Shown here piece by piece: positions 1-5,886 of a stretch of DNA of 6,616 nt (the first letter of the stretch is position 1; each line of letters opens with the position of its first letter). Made by a program: the position numbers and the translations under genes. Source of the DNA: Thermoplasmatales archaeon. GTDB lineage: Archaea; Thermoplasmatota; E2; UBA202; DSCA01. The DNA is taken from positions 1 to 6,616 of the forward strand of contig DSCA01000049.1 of NCBI GenBank assembly GCA_011049295.1. The letters are read 5' to 3'. The notes below the pieces were generated by a model. The model ran no database searches, was not told the DNA's origin, and saw only the letters and a list, made by a program, of their open reading frames with translations.

Positions 1-1
1 A

Positions 2-109
2 CCATTAACTACGTGAAAAACCACCATGTCCATCAGACCACATTGACTTCCTTCCGCCAGCCCTCCGCCTCATAGGAAGCCCCGCCATTCATGGCGGGGA
101 GCACGTCAC
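2..109 (-). repeat. Left arm of 108-bp inverted repeat, IS200/IS605-like end
   Basis: Positions 2-109 are the reverse complement of 6509-6616 with a single mismatch (102 against 6516), and the match stops sharply at 109. The arm contains a near-perfect hairpin at 80-99 (CCCCGCCAT / ATGGCGGGG), 10 nt from the inner boundary. The boundary-hairpin arrangement (GTGACG, C-rich hairpin, then GCTTCC, read on the minus strand) resembles the ends of IS200/IS605 (IS1341-group, TnpB) elements and their guide-RNA regions; that assignment is from memory of the family. No transposase gene lies in the window, so any element body must be outside it. It could also be a non-autonomous palindromic element. Confidence 0.75.
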
Positions 110-117
110 ACTGGGGC

Positions 118-768
118 ATGCTGGAGGAATGGGCGGACAGGATAGCCGGGTGGCTCAGAGAGGCCATTGCCGATTCCGACAAGCCCCTGGATGAGGCCTG
201 GGAGGTAGAGGTAAAGAGGACGGAGCAGCCGGAGGGGGAGGACCTCATCTGGGTGCTGGGGGAAAACCCCCGCCTCCCCTACAGACTGGTGGTGCGACTG
301 CACAAAAAGTTCGCCTCCCTGACCATCTACACCGGCGTAGAGACGGCGGTCATGGATTCCGACCTGCGGCTGGCCCTGTACCGCAAACTGCTGCTGATGA
401 GCGGCACCTGGAAGATGGCCAAGTTTTGCCTTGCCGGGGAGGACGAGGAGGTAACCATCACCACCGACCTGGACCTCAGCTGTATGAACAGGGAGGAGTT
501 CAGCGACGCCCTGACGGTGACCATATTTTCACTGCACGACATGGTAGAAAAACTGGACTTGGAGGAGGCCTACGGTGCGGCCCAGCTGCAGCACGTGGCA
601 GACATCGTGAAGGAAAAAGCAGAGGGCGGTCAGAGCAGGGCGCAGATAAGGGAGTATCTGGTGAAAACGTTCGAGGTCAGCGACCAGGTGGCCGGGGACA
701 TCGTGGACAACGTGCTGAAAAAAGAGGACGAGTTGGGCGACAAGCCCAGCTTCAGATATCACCAGTGA
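118..768 (+). CDS. YbjN/type III secretion chaperone-like fold protein (putative), 5' flank altered
   Basis: A protein of 216 aa from ATG 118, ending in TGA and convergent with the Nudix gene 34 nt away. Residues about 40-145 alternate short strands and helices in the order seen in YbjN-like/type III secretion chaperone-like proteins: a predicted helix ending YRKLLLMS, then MAKFCLAGEDEEVTITTDLDL, then a long helix beginning NREEFSDAL. The C-terminal 65 residues look helical and charged. No catalytic motif is visible, so it may be a small binding or chaperone-type protein; the family call is inference from the pattern only. The frame is open upstream to ATG 91, but that codon lies inside the inverted repeat, so I prefer ATG 118. 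No TATA box or ribosome site is visible before 118 because the repeat ends 8 nt upstream. The native promoter, and possibly some N-terminal codons, may have been lost. Confidence 0.7.
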   Translation: MLEEWADRIAGWLREAIADSDKPLDEAWEVEVKRTEQPEGEDLIWVLGENPRLPYRLVVRLHKKFASLTIYTGVETAVMDSDLRLALYRKLLLMSGTWKMAKFCLAGEDEEVTITTDLDLSCMNREEFSDALTVTIFSLHDMVEKLDLEEAYGAAQLQHVADIVKEKAEGGQSRAQIREYLVKTFEVSDQVAGDIVDNVLKKEDELGDKPSFRYHQ

Positions 769-802
769 GCGCCGCCCCTCCGCCCCGCCCAGCCGGCCCG
801 CC

Positions 803-1201
803 CTATTCTTGCAGGTGCCGCAGTGCGTCCCGGACGATGGTGTCGTGGTCAAAGGCCAGCTGGGGAAGGTCGTCCAGAGAAAACCATGTGGCCCGGGCTG
901 CGTCGTCGCCCCCCCGCAGGGTGCCCCCCACCACCTCCAGCAGGAAAACCACGGAGACCGTATGCCCCCGGGGGTCCCGCTCCGGGTGGGAGTAGACGCC
1001 CAGCAGGCGGATGATCCTGGTCTCCAAGCCCGCCTCCTCCCGCACCTCCCGGACCACCGCCGCCTCCACCGTCTCCCCGTACTCCACGAAGCCCCCGGGC
1101 AGGGCCCACCGGCCCCTGAAGGGCTCCCGGCCCCTCTGGATGAGCAGCAGATGGCCCCGGCGGATGACCACGCCGTCCACGGTGAGGCGGGGATTGCGCA
1201 T
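803..1201 (-). CDS. Nudix hydrolase, archaeal ADP-ribose pyrophosphatase type
   Basis: A 132-aa single-domain Nudix hydrolase. The Nudix box is complete: G37-x5-E43-x7-R51-E52-V-R-E55-E56-A-G58-L, where the glutamates bind the catalytic Mg2+. The flanking EPFRGRWALPGGF before the box and RDPRGHT after it closely recall the archaeal ADP-ribose pyrophosphatases such as the Methanocaldococcus enzyme. The family hydrolyses ADP-ribose to AMP and ribose 5-phosphate, although substrate cannot be proven from sequence. The start at ATG 1201 is chosen because a minus-strand TATA box is centred 25.5 nt upstream, which fits a leaderless mRNA. A TTG three codons further upstream (1210) is possible but has no supporting signal. 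The gene ends in TAG. It diverges from mre11, with which it shares a 74-nt promoter region, and converges on the gene at 118-768. Confidence 0.93.
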   Translation of the reverse strand: MRNPRLTVDGVVIRRGHLLLIQRGREPFRGRWALPGGFVEYGETVEAAVVREVREEAGLETRIIRLLGVYSHPERDPRGHTVSVVFLLEVVGGTLRGGDDAARATWFSLDDLPQLAFDHDTIVRDALRHLQE

Positions 1202-1222
1202 GCTCTGCAATGGCAGAGGGGC

Positions 1223-1230
1223 ATAAAAAG
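1223..1230 (-). promoter_or_regulatory. TATA box of the Nudix gene
   Basis: The minus strand reads CTTTTTAT here, centred 25.5 nt upstream of ATG 1201. That is the spacing expected when transcription starts at or next to the start codon. No Shine-Dalgarno precedes the ATG, which agrees with a leaderless transcript. It lies back to back with the mre11 promoter. Confidence 0.55.
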
Positions 1231-1247
1231 GCGCGGGTCGAAAACCC

Positions 1248-1253
1248 TTATAA
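1248..1253 (+). promoter_or_regulatory. TATA box of the mre11-rad50 operon
   Basis: TTATAA is centred 25.5 nt before ATG 1276 and is preceded by an A-rich CGAAAA stretch suitable as a TFB-recognition element. The region between it and the start has no ribosome-binding site, so the mRNA is probably leaderless. The same spacing is found for the divergent Nudix gene, which supports both start choices. Confidence 0.6.
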
Positions 1254-1275
1254 CGGCCGGGCCATTTGCTATGCC

Positions 1276-2379
1276 ATGCGCATTCTCCACCTGGCGGACA
1301 CCCATCTCGGCTATTCCGCCTATCACAAGACGGCGGACAACGGGCTCAACCAGCGGGAGGTGGATGTCTACGACGCCTTCCGCCGGGCGGTGGACTATGC
1401 CCTCCACCGTGAGCCGGACCTAGTGGTGCACGCCGGCGATTTGTTTGACACGGTGCGGCCCACCAACCGGGCCATCAATGTGGCCCTGGAGGAACTGCTG
1501 CGATTGTCCCGGGCGGGGATTCCCACCGTGATTATCTCCGGCAACCATGAGACCCCCAAGCTGCGGGAGACGGGCTCCGTGTTCCGCATCTTCGAGCACC
1601 TGGACCACATCTATCCGGTCTACCGGGGCCGCTACGAGACCCTGGAGTTCGGGGAGGTGACGGTGCACGCCATACCCCACTGCTCCACTGGCGAGGGACT
1701 GCGGCAGAATCTGGAGGCCCTGGCCCCAGCGGAGGGGCGGTTCAACCTTCTCCTGCTGCACGTGGGGGTCTCCGGCATCCGGGAGTTCCGCACCGGGGAC
1801 TTCAACGAGCAGGTGATTCCCACCGGCTACCTGTCGCCAGACTTTGACTACATCGCCCTGGGCCACTACCACCGGCAGTGCCCGGTGACCGACAACGCGT
1901 ACTATGCGGGCTCCATCGAGCACCTGAGCTTCAAGGAGGCAGGGGAGGAAAAGGGGCTGATGGAGATTGACACCCAGGGGCCGGAGGTGTCCTATGTGCC
2001 CCTGCCGGTGCGGCCCATGCTGGACCTGGGTGCCCTGGACTGCTCGTCCCTGAGCGCCGAGGAGATAACCCGGCAGGTGACCCGCCGGCTGCAGGAGACC
2101 GAGGTGGAGGGAGCGGTGGTGCGCATCGTCCTCAAAAGCATTTCCCGCAGCACCTACAAGGGACTGGACTTCCCCACCATACGCCGGGCGGCATCGCCCG
2201 CCCTGCACTTCGAGTTTCCCCACGAGCTAAAGGAGCTGGAGCAGGAACTGGTGAGCAGGGGGCGCATCGGCTCCCTGGCCGAGGAATGGAGGCGCTACCT
2301 GGACCAGGCGGCGGTGGAGGATGACAAGGAGGAACTGGAGGCCCTGGCCCTGCGCTACCTCACGGAGGTGGAGGAGTGA
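1276..2379 (+). CDS. mre11: DNA double-strand break repair nuclease Mre11
   Basis: A 367-aa Mn2+-dependent nuclease subunit of the Mre11-Rad50 complex, which has 3'-5' exonuclease and endonuclease activity in processing broken DNA ends. All calcineurin-like phosphoesterase motifs are present in order: D8-T-H10 in LADTHLG, D55 in HAGDLFD, N90-H91 in SGNHETP, H162 in LLLHVGV, and H197/H199 in GHYHR. D8 and H10 fall at the same residue numbers as in the Pyrococcus protein. The C-terminal third carries the capping and Rad50-binding region. The start is ATG 1276 because it gives the canonical MRILHLADTHLGY beginning and lies 25 nt after a TATA box. The in-frame ATG at 1210 would add 22 unrelated residues and place the promoter inside the gene. 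The stop TGA overlaps the rad50 GTG start. No herA or nurA gene follows. Confidence 0.96.
   Translation: MRILHLADTHLGYSAYHKTADNGLNQREVDVYDAFRRAVDYALHREPDLVVHAGDLFDTVRPTNRAINVALEELLRLSRAGIPTVIISGNHETPKLRETGSVFRIFEHLDHIYPVYRGRYETLEFGEVTVHAIPHCSTGEGLRQNLEALAPAEGRFNLLLLHVGVSGIREFRTGDFNEQVIPTGYLSPDFDYIALGHYHRQCPVTDNAYYAGSIEHLSFKEAGEEKGLMEIDTQGPEVSYVPLPVRPMLDLGALDCSSLSAEEITRQVTRRLQETEVEGAVVRIVLKSISRSTYKGLDFPTIRRAASPALHFEFPHELKELEQELVSRGRIGSLAEEWRRYLDQAAVEDDKEELEALALRYLTEVEE
2364..2370 (+). promoter_or_regulatory. Shine-Dalgarno site of rad50
   Basis: GGAGGTG inside the last codons of mre11 is a strong match to the 16S rRNA anti-Shine-Dalgarno and lies 5 nt before the GTG start at 2376. It supports the GTG start and translational coupling, in contrast to the leaderless first genes of the other transcripts. 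Confidence 0.7.
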
Positions 2380-4787
2380 AACTGCGCAGTCTCACCCTGC
2401 ACAACTACCGGAAGTTTCGCCACGCCGAGCTGGTTTTCCCGGAGGGCATCATGGCCATCATCGGCAGCAACGGCTCCGGCAAGTCCACCCTCATCGAGGC
2501 CGTGGGATGGGCCATCTACGGCAACGTGGCGGCCAGAACCACCAAGGAGGACATCCGCCGGATGGGAGCCCCCGTGGGCGAGGACTGCTACGTGACCCTG
2601 ACCTTCGAGCTGGGGGAGGACACCTACGAGGTAACCCGCATCATGTCCGGTGGCCACCTGACCGCCGATGCCCACGTCAAGGTCAACGGCATGGTGGCCG
2701 CCTCCTCTGCCACCGGGGTCACCCGCCTGCTGGAGAAAAAGCTGGGGATGGACCAGGACGCCTTTTTCACCTCCCTGGTGGCCCGGCAGAAGGAAATCAA
2801 CGCCCTGTCCAGCAAGACCCCCGGGGAGCGGAAGCGGAGCATGCTGCGCATGCTGGGCATCGACGCCATCGAGGAGGCGGTGCGCCGGGTGCGCGAGGAC
2901 AAAAAAAGCCGGGAGCAGGTCATGGAGGCCCTGCAGGGCGCCCTGCTGGACCTGGACGATCTGCAGGAAAAACAGCGGGCGGCCCGGGAGGAGAGGGAGA
3001 AGGGGGAGCAGCGGCTGAAGGAGATGAAAAGCGCCGTTTCCTCCCTGGAGCGAAAGGCGGCAGCCCTGGAGGAGGAGCGGGCAGCCATGCGGGAGAAGTA
3101 CCGGCGGTACCACCAGCTGGAAAAGGAGCGGAGCCGGGTGCAGGAGCGCCGCAGCGCCAGGCAGAGCCACCTGGAGGAAAAGGAGAGGGAGGTGGAAACC
3201 CTGCAGAAAAAAAGGGAGGAGCTGTCCCGGCTGGAGCCCCGGGAGCGGGAATACCAGGAGGCCAAGGAGCGCACAGAGGCCATGGAGGAGCAGCGGGAGC
3301 GCTACCTCGCCTGGAAGCAACTACAGAAGGAGCTGGAGGACCTAGAGGAAAAGTTGCGGGAAAAGGAACAGGCCATTGAGGAGGTGCGGGAGCAGCTGGC
3401 GGACAAAGAAAAAGTGGCAGAGCAGGTGCAGGAGCTGCGGGAGGAGGAGCAGCAACTGGCCGAGCAGATAAGGGAAAAAGAGAGGGCGGTGAACGTTGCC
3501 CAGGTGCACCTGGCCAGCGCCCGGCAGCAGCGGGAGGAATGGAAAAACAAAAAACGGGTCATCGAGGAGCAGGGACCGGAGAGCGACTGTCCCACCTGCG
3601 GCCGGCCCCTGGAGGAGCGCTACCAGGACCTTCTGGCCGACTTCACCGCCAGGATAAAAAAAGAGGAGGAGAGAGAGGAGACCCTGCAGGGGGAGCAGCA
3701 GTCCCTGCAGACAGCCCTCCATGAGCTCCGGGAGAGGGAAAAGGAGATAAAAGCGCAGAAAAAAGAGGCGGAGCAACGGCTGGAGGAACTGGGCAGGGTG
3801 GAGCAGCGCCTCCTCCACCTCAGGGAGAGCAGAGAGGAGGTGTTGAGCAGCAAACAGGAAAAGGAGCAGCACGGCAAAGAGCTGGGCGAGGTGAGCTTCG
3901 ACCCGGAGGCCTATGCGGCGGCCAGGGAGCAGCTGGCCTGCCTGCAGGAAATCAGGGAGACGGTCATCGGCCTGCGCAGCCAGGTGCAGAGGCTGCCCGA
4001 GCTCCGGGAGACCGTAGCCCAGGTGCGCGAGGACCTGCAGATGCTGAAGGAGCAGGAGGAAGACCACGGCAGGAAGCTGGCCGCCCTGGACTTCGACCAG
4101 GAACGCTACGAGGCCCTGGAGCAGGCCTACGAGGAGAAGCGGCGGGAGGTGCAGCAGCGGCGGGAGCAGTGCATCAACGCCGTCCGGGACCTGGAGCGAC
4201 TGACGGAGCAGGTGGAGAGGCTGGCCGGGCAGGTGGCCGAGCAGCAGGAAAAACGGGAGCAGATTCGGGACATGCGGCGGGAGATACAGCGGCTGGAAAG
4301 GCTGGCCGGGGGGCGGGACTCCGGGCTGCTCAACGACTTCAAGCGCTACCTCATCTCCCGCATCGGACCCCTGCTGTCCTACTATGCCTCCTCCTTCCTG
4401 GACGTGTTCACCGGGGGGAAATACCAGCAGATGGAAATTGACGACAACTACGACCTTTTCATCTACGACCAAGGGGAGCGGTTTGCCCTCAACCGTTTTT
4501 CGGGCGGAGAAGAGGACCTGGCCAACCTGTCACTGCGGCTGGCCATCTCCCAGGTTATAGCGGAGCGGGCCGGGGGGGTGGATTTCCACTTCGTGGTGCT
4601 GGACGAAATCTTTGGCTCCCAGGACAGCCAGCGCCGGAGCAACGTGCTGGACACCCTGGGCGAGCTCTCCAGCCAGTTTCAGCAGGTGATACTGATCACC
4701 CACATCGAGGACATCAAGGACACCATGCAGTACGTAATCAGGACCCTGGAGGACGAGGAGGGCATATCCCACGTGCAGGTGGAATAG
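2376..4787 (+). CDS. rad50: DNA double-strand break repair ATPase Rad50
   Basis: An 803-aa SMC-like ATPase that partners Mre11, tethers DNA ends and gates the nuclease by ATP-driven closure. The N-terminal lobe has Walker A GSNGSGKS (30-37) and the Q-loop glutamine Q138 in ARQKEI. About residues 150-680 form a long charged antiparallel coiled coil. It is interrupted by the zinc hook CPTC at C405 and C408, where two Rad50 molecules join around Zn2+. The C-terminal lobe has the ABC signature SGGEE (709-713), Walker B VVLDE (D743, E744), a D-loop (GSQD) and the switch histidine H776 in LITHIED. The protein is intact, and somewhat shorter than the roughly 880 aa of Pyrococcus Rad50, so the coil is shorter. 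It starts at GTG with a 4-bp GTGA overlap with mre11 and ends in TAG, directly abutting the convergent gene. Bacterial SbcC is usually over 1000 aa, so this is the archaeal form. Confidence 0.97.
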   Translation: MKLRSLTLHNYRKFRHAELVFPEGIMAIIGSNGSGKSTLIEAVGWAIYGNVAARTTKEDIRRMGAPVGEDCYVTLTFELGEDTYEVTRIMSGGHLTADAHVKVNGMVAASSATGVTRLLEKKLGMDQDAFFTSLVARQKEINALSSKTPGERKRSMLRMLGIDAIEEAVRRVREDKKSREQVMEALQGALLDLDDLQEKQRAAREEREKGEQRLKEMKSAVSSLERKAAALEEERAAMREKYRRYHQLEKERSRVQERRSARQSHLEEKEREVETLQKKREELSRLEPREREYQEAKERTEAMEEQRERYLAWKQLQKELEDLEEKLREKEQAIEEVREQLADKEKVAEQVQELREEEQQLAEQIREKERAVNVAQVHLASARQQREEWKNKKRVIEEQGPESDCPTCGRPLEERYQDLLADFTARIKKEEEREETLQGEQQSLQTALHELREREKEIKAQKKEAEQRLEELGRVEQRLLHLRESREEVLSSKQEKEQHGKELGEVSFDPEAYAAAREQLACLQEIRETVIGLRSQVQRLPELRETVAQVREDLQMLKEQEEDHGRKLAALDFDQERYEALEQAYEEKRREVQQRREQCINAVRDLERLTEQVERLAGQVAEQQEKREQIRDMRREIQRLERLAGGRDSGLLNDFKRYLISRIGPLLSYYASSFLDVFTGGKYQQMEIDDNYDLFIYDQGERFALNRFSGGEEDLANLSLRLAISQVIAERAGGVDFHFVVLDEIFGSQDSQRRSNVLDTLGELSSQFQQVILITHIEDIKDTMQYVIRTLEDEEGISHVQVE

Positions 4788-5408
4788 CTACCCTTCCGTA
4801 ACCTCAACCTGCAGATGCTCCCGGAGATAGTTGAGAAAGACCTGCAGCAGGCGCTTGTGCAGTTTTCCCTCAAAACGCACGTGGATGGCATGCTCCCTTT
4901 GGGGATGAACCCGCCGGATGGTGACCCGGGCGGTGGGGGAGTGGCGGCGCTCCAGGCGCACGGCCAGATGGATGCTCTGGGCTCCCGGGTGGGCAGGGGT
5001 CTGCTCCGCCAGCTGCCGGACGACGTCCTTGATGTCGTACCTGCGGTCTGGCCCATGGTACAGGACTTCGTCTCCCATCGTGATGTCCAGGACATTGGTA
5101 AACTTGGCCTTGTGCAGTGCCCGGAGCAGGAGTTCCGCCGTGGGCAGCAACTCAAAGTGTTCCTCCACCCGCTCCTGGCCGAGGCGGGACCGGAGCCAGG
5201 CGAGAAGGGCGCTGGAGGGCTGCACCGGCGTCTTCTCCACATCCAGGTCCAGCAGGAGCTCCACGTTTTTGACGTAGTCTTCGCCCTCTCTTTCCCCGGC
5301 TGACTTGCGCACCCTGGCTCCAGGGGCGGTGGATTCCAGCCAGGACTTCACGGAGCCGGGTGAATACACCCAGGGGGGCTCCGGGAGATCTGACCCGTAG
5401 CGAGACAT
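4788..5408 (-). CDS. Hypothetical protein, 206 aa, family not recognised
   Basis: An unrecognised soluble protein with host-like GC and codon use. The first 50 residues are Pro/Gly/Ser-rich (MSRYGSDLPEPPWVYSPGS) and probably flexible. The middle (about 50-115) is leucine-rich and helical. Around 95-130 come NVLDITMGDEVLYHG and a helix IKDVVRQLAEQ. The last 75 residues alternate short basic strands (HLAVRLERR, ARVTIRRVHP, HAIHVRFEG) with a final helix KRLLQVFLNYLREHL, suggesting a small alpha/beta domain. There are no obvious catalytic, metal-binding, transmembrane or signal sequences. ATG 5408 is chosen because a TATA-like box is centred 25.5 nt upstream; the ATG at 5426 would add MTCCIS and lacks a well-placed box. 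Its TAG stop begins one base after the TAG of rad50, so the two transcripts must overlap at their 3' ends. Confidence 0.75.
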   Translation of the reverse strand: MSRYGSDLPEPPWVYSPGSVKSWLESTAPGARVRKSAGEREGEDYVKNVELLLDLDVEKTPVQPSSALLAWLRSRLGQERVEEHFELLPTAELLLRALHKAKFTNVLDITMGDEVLYHGPDRRYDIKDVVRQLAEQTPAHPGAQSIHLAVRLERRHSPTARVTIRRVHPQREHAIHVRFEGKLHKRLLQVFLNYLREHLQVEVTEG

Positions 5409-5429
5409 AGAAATACAACACGTCATTCC

Positions 5430-5437
5430 TTTAGTAC
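5430..5437 (-). promoter_or_regulatory. TATA-like box of the 206-aa protein gene
   Basis: The minus strand reads GTACTAAA, centred 25.5 nt from ATG 5408. This is exactly the spacing seen for mre11 and the Nudix gene. The box is a weaker match to the archaeal consensus. It lies divergent to the tRNA promoter about 30 nt away. Confidence 0.4.
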
Positions 5438-5805
5438 CTTTGCCGGGGAAGGGACAAAGTTAAAATAGGCCGCCCACTGTTTCCATCCGCAATGGGCCGG
5501 TAGATCAGCGGAAGATCGCTTGCTTCGCAAGCAAGAGGCCACGGGTTCAAAAACGCTGGTGTTGCCTCCGCCCCACCGGCAGCAACCACGGCGTGTGAAA
5601 ATCCCGTCCGGTCCATACTTTTATTTTTATTGGAAACAGCAGGCAGTGGGTTGTCAACAGAGTGGGAAGCCACTTTAGATTGCTGAGTTAGTGCAATAAA
5701 TTCACGAAGCCTTATGTCTAAAAATGAACTCATGTTGATGCCTAATTCCTTTGCCTGTTCTACTACGTGTTCTTCAACCGTGAGCGTCACCTTCTTCTTT
5801 ACCAT
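5431..5805 (-). CDS. RHH (CcdA-like) regulator, C-terminus antisense to tRNA-Ala
   Basis: A 124-aa reading frame in two parts. Residues 1-41 form a ribbon-helix-helix DNA-binding domain: strand KKVTLTV, helix VEEHVVEQAKEL, turn GIN, helix MSSFLDIRLREFIAL. It resembles small archaeal CcdA-like antitoxins and plasmid regulators. Residues 42-63 are a linker. From about residue 64 (MDRTGF, a typical translation of a tRNA 3' end read backwards) to 104 the frame is antisense to the tRNA gene including its intron, and it stops at TAA just before the divergent promoter. The tail is therefore probably not a native domain but a result of integration at the tRNA. ATG 5805 is chosen over TTG 5826 because a TATA box is centred about 28 nt upstream. 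The domain part is AT-rich, unlike the host genes. No toxin partner is visible. Confidence 0.65.
   Translation of the reverse strand: MVKKKVTLTVEEHVVEQAKELGINMSSFLDIRLREFIALTQQSKVASHSVDNPLPAVSNKNKSMDRTGFSHAVVAAGGAEATPAFLNPWPLACEASDLPLIYRPIADGNSGRPILTLSLPRQRY
5460..5467 (+). promoter_or_regulatory. TATA box of tRNA-Ala
   Basis: TTAAAATA preceded by the purine-rich GACAAAG. It is centred about 30 nt before the first base of the tRNA, so transcription would begin roughly 4-5 nt upstream of the mature 5' end, as is usual for archaeal tRNA genes. Confidence 0.6.
5494..5615 (+). tRNA. tRNA-Ala (anticodon CGC), intron in the T-loop
   Basis: A complete cloverleaf can be folded by hand. Acceptor GGGCCGG (5494-5500) pairs with CCGGTCC (5608-5614), with one G-T pair. 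The D-stem is GATC/GATC around AGCGGAA, which keeps A14, G18-G19 and A21. The anticodon stem is CTTGC/GCAAG around TTCGCAA, giving anticodon CGC at 5526-5528, which decodes the alanine codon GCG. The variable loop is AGGCC. The T-stem is ACGGG (5541-5545) with CCCGT (5603-5607), and the discriminator is A 5615. No CCA is encoded. Acceptor and anticodon stems are sound, but the T-loop is 57 nt instead of 7. Removing 5552-5601 restores TTCAAAT and a normal 72-nt tRNA. An AT-rich segment begins directly after the 3' end, and an RHH gene runs antisense through the whole tRNA. Confidence 0.93.
5552..5601 (+). other. 50-nt archaeal tRNA intron at position 59/60 with BHB motif
   Basis: The insert folds into an almost complete BHB structure. 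The outer helix is the T-stem (5541-5545 with 5603-5607). The 4-bp central helix is TTCA (5546-5549) with TGAA (5596-5599). The 3-nt bulges are AAA (5550-5552) and AAT (5600-5602). The inner intron helix is ACGCTG (5553-5558) with CGGCGT (5589-5594), then a 2x2 internal loop and GTTGC/GCAAC. The only departure is one unpaired G (5595) opposite the first bulge. Cleavage after the second bulge nucleotide, the known rule for the archaeal splicing endonuclease, removes exactly 5552-5601 and leaves T-loop TTCAAAT. The intron has host-like GC, so it probably predates the AT-rich insertion next to it. Confidence 0.85.
5619..5628 (+). terminator. Oligo-T terminator of tRNA-Ala
   Basis: TTTTATTTTT begins 4 nt after the discriminator base. 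Runs of T without a hairpin are the usual archaeal RNA polymerase termination signal downstream of tRNA genes. It lies at the very start of the AT-rich segment, so it may be supplied by the integrated element. Confidence 0.5.
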
Positions 5806-5813
5806 ACCAATAT

Positions 5814-5823
5814 AATACGTATT
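5814..5823. promoter_or_regulatory. Palindrome AATACGTATT, possible RHH operator
   Basis: A perfect 10-bp palindrome between the TATA box and the start codon of the RHH gene. RHH proteins commonly repress their own promoter by binding short palindromes, so autoregulation is a reasonable guess. The sequence is AT-rich, and a chance palindrome cannot be excluded. Confidence 0.3.
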
Positions 5824-5828
5824 CAATA

Positions 5829-5837
5829 CTAATAAAT
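5829..5837 (-). promoter_or_regulatory. TATA box of the RHH gene
   Basis: The minus strand reads ATTTATTAG, centred about 28 nt upstream of ATG 5805, giving a leaderless or nearly leaderless mRNA. The surrounding region is AT-rich, so this match is less telling than those in the GC-rich part. Confidence 0.4.
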
Positions 5838-5886
5838 TACTATCACAAAATCTTATTACAAATATCAGTTATCACTATGAACAAAT

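Noticed and set aside
1210..1275. Earlier mre11 start at ATG 1210
   Set aside because: It adds 22 unconserved residues before the canonical MRILHLADTHLG and would put the TATA box at 1248-1253 inside the coding region.
529..1407. A 292-codon minus-strand frame spanning the Nudix gene in another register
   Set aside because: It overlaps three well-supported genes, has biased glycine/arginine composition and no motif.
2355..4472. Long minus-strand open frames (2355-3320 and 3342-4472) opposite rad50
   Set aside because: They are leucine- and proline-rich low-complexity mirror images of the glutamate/arginine-rich coiled coil, produced by high GC; rad50 has all its motifs on the plus strand.
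1276..4787. Bacterial SbcD-SbcC rather than archaeal Mre11-Rad50
   Set aside because: The ATPase is only 803 aa, the promoters are TATA-type and leaderless, and a BHB tRNA intron is present in the same window.
5546..5602. tRNA as a pseudogene broken by a random insertion
   Set aside because: The insert forms central helix, bulges and inner stem at precisely the expected spacing and its removal restores a perfect T-loop, which a random insertion would not do.
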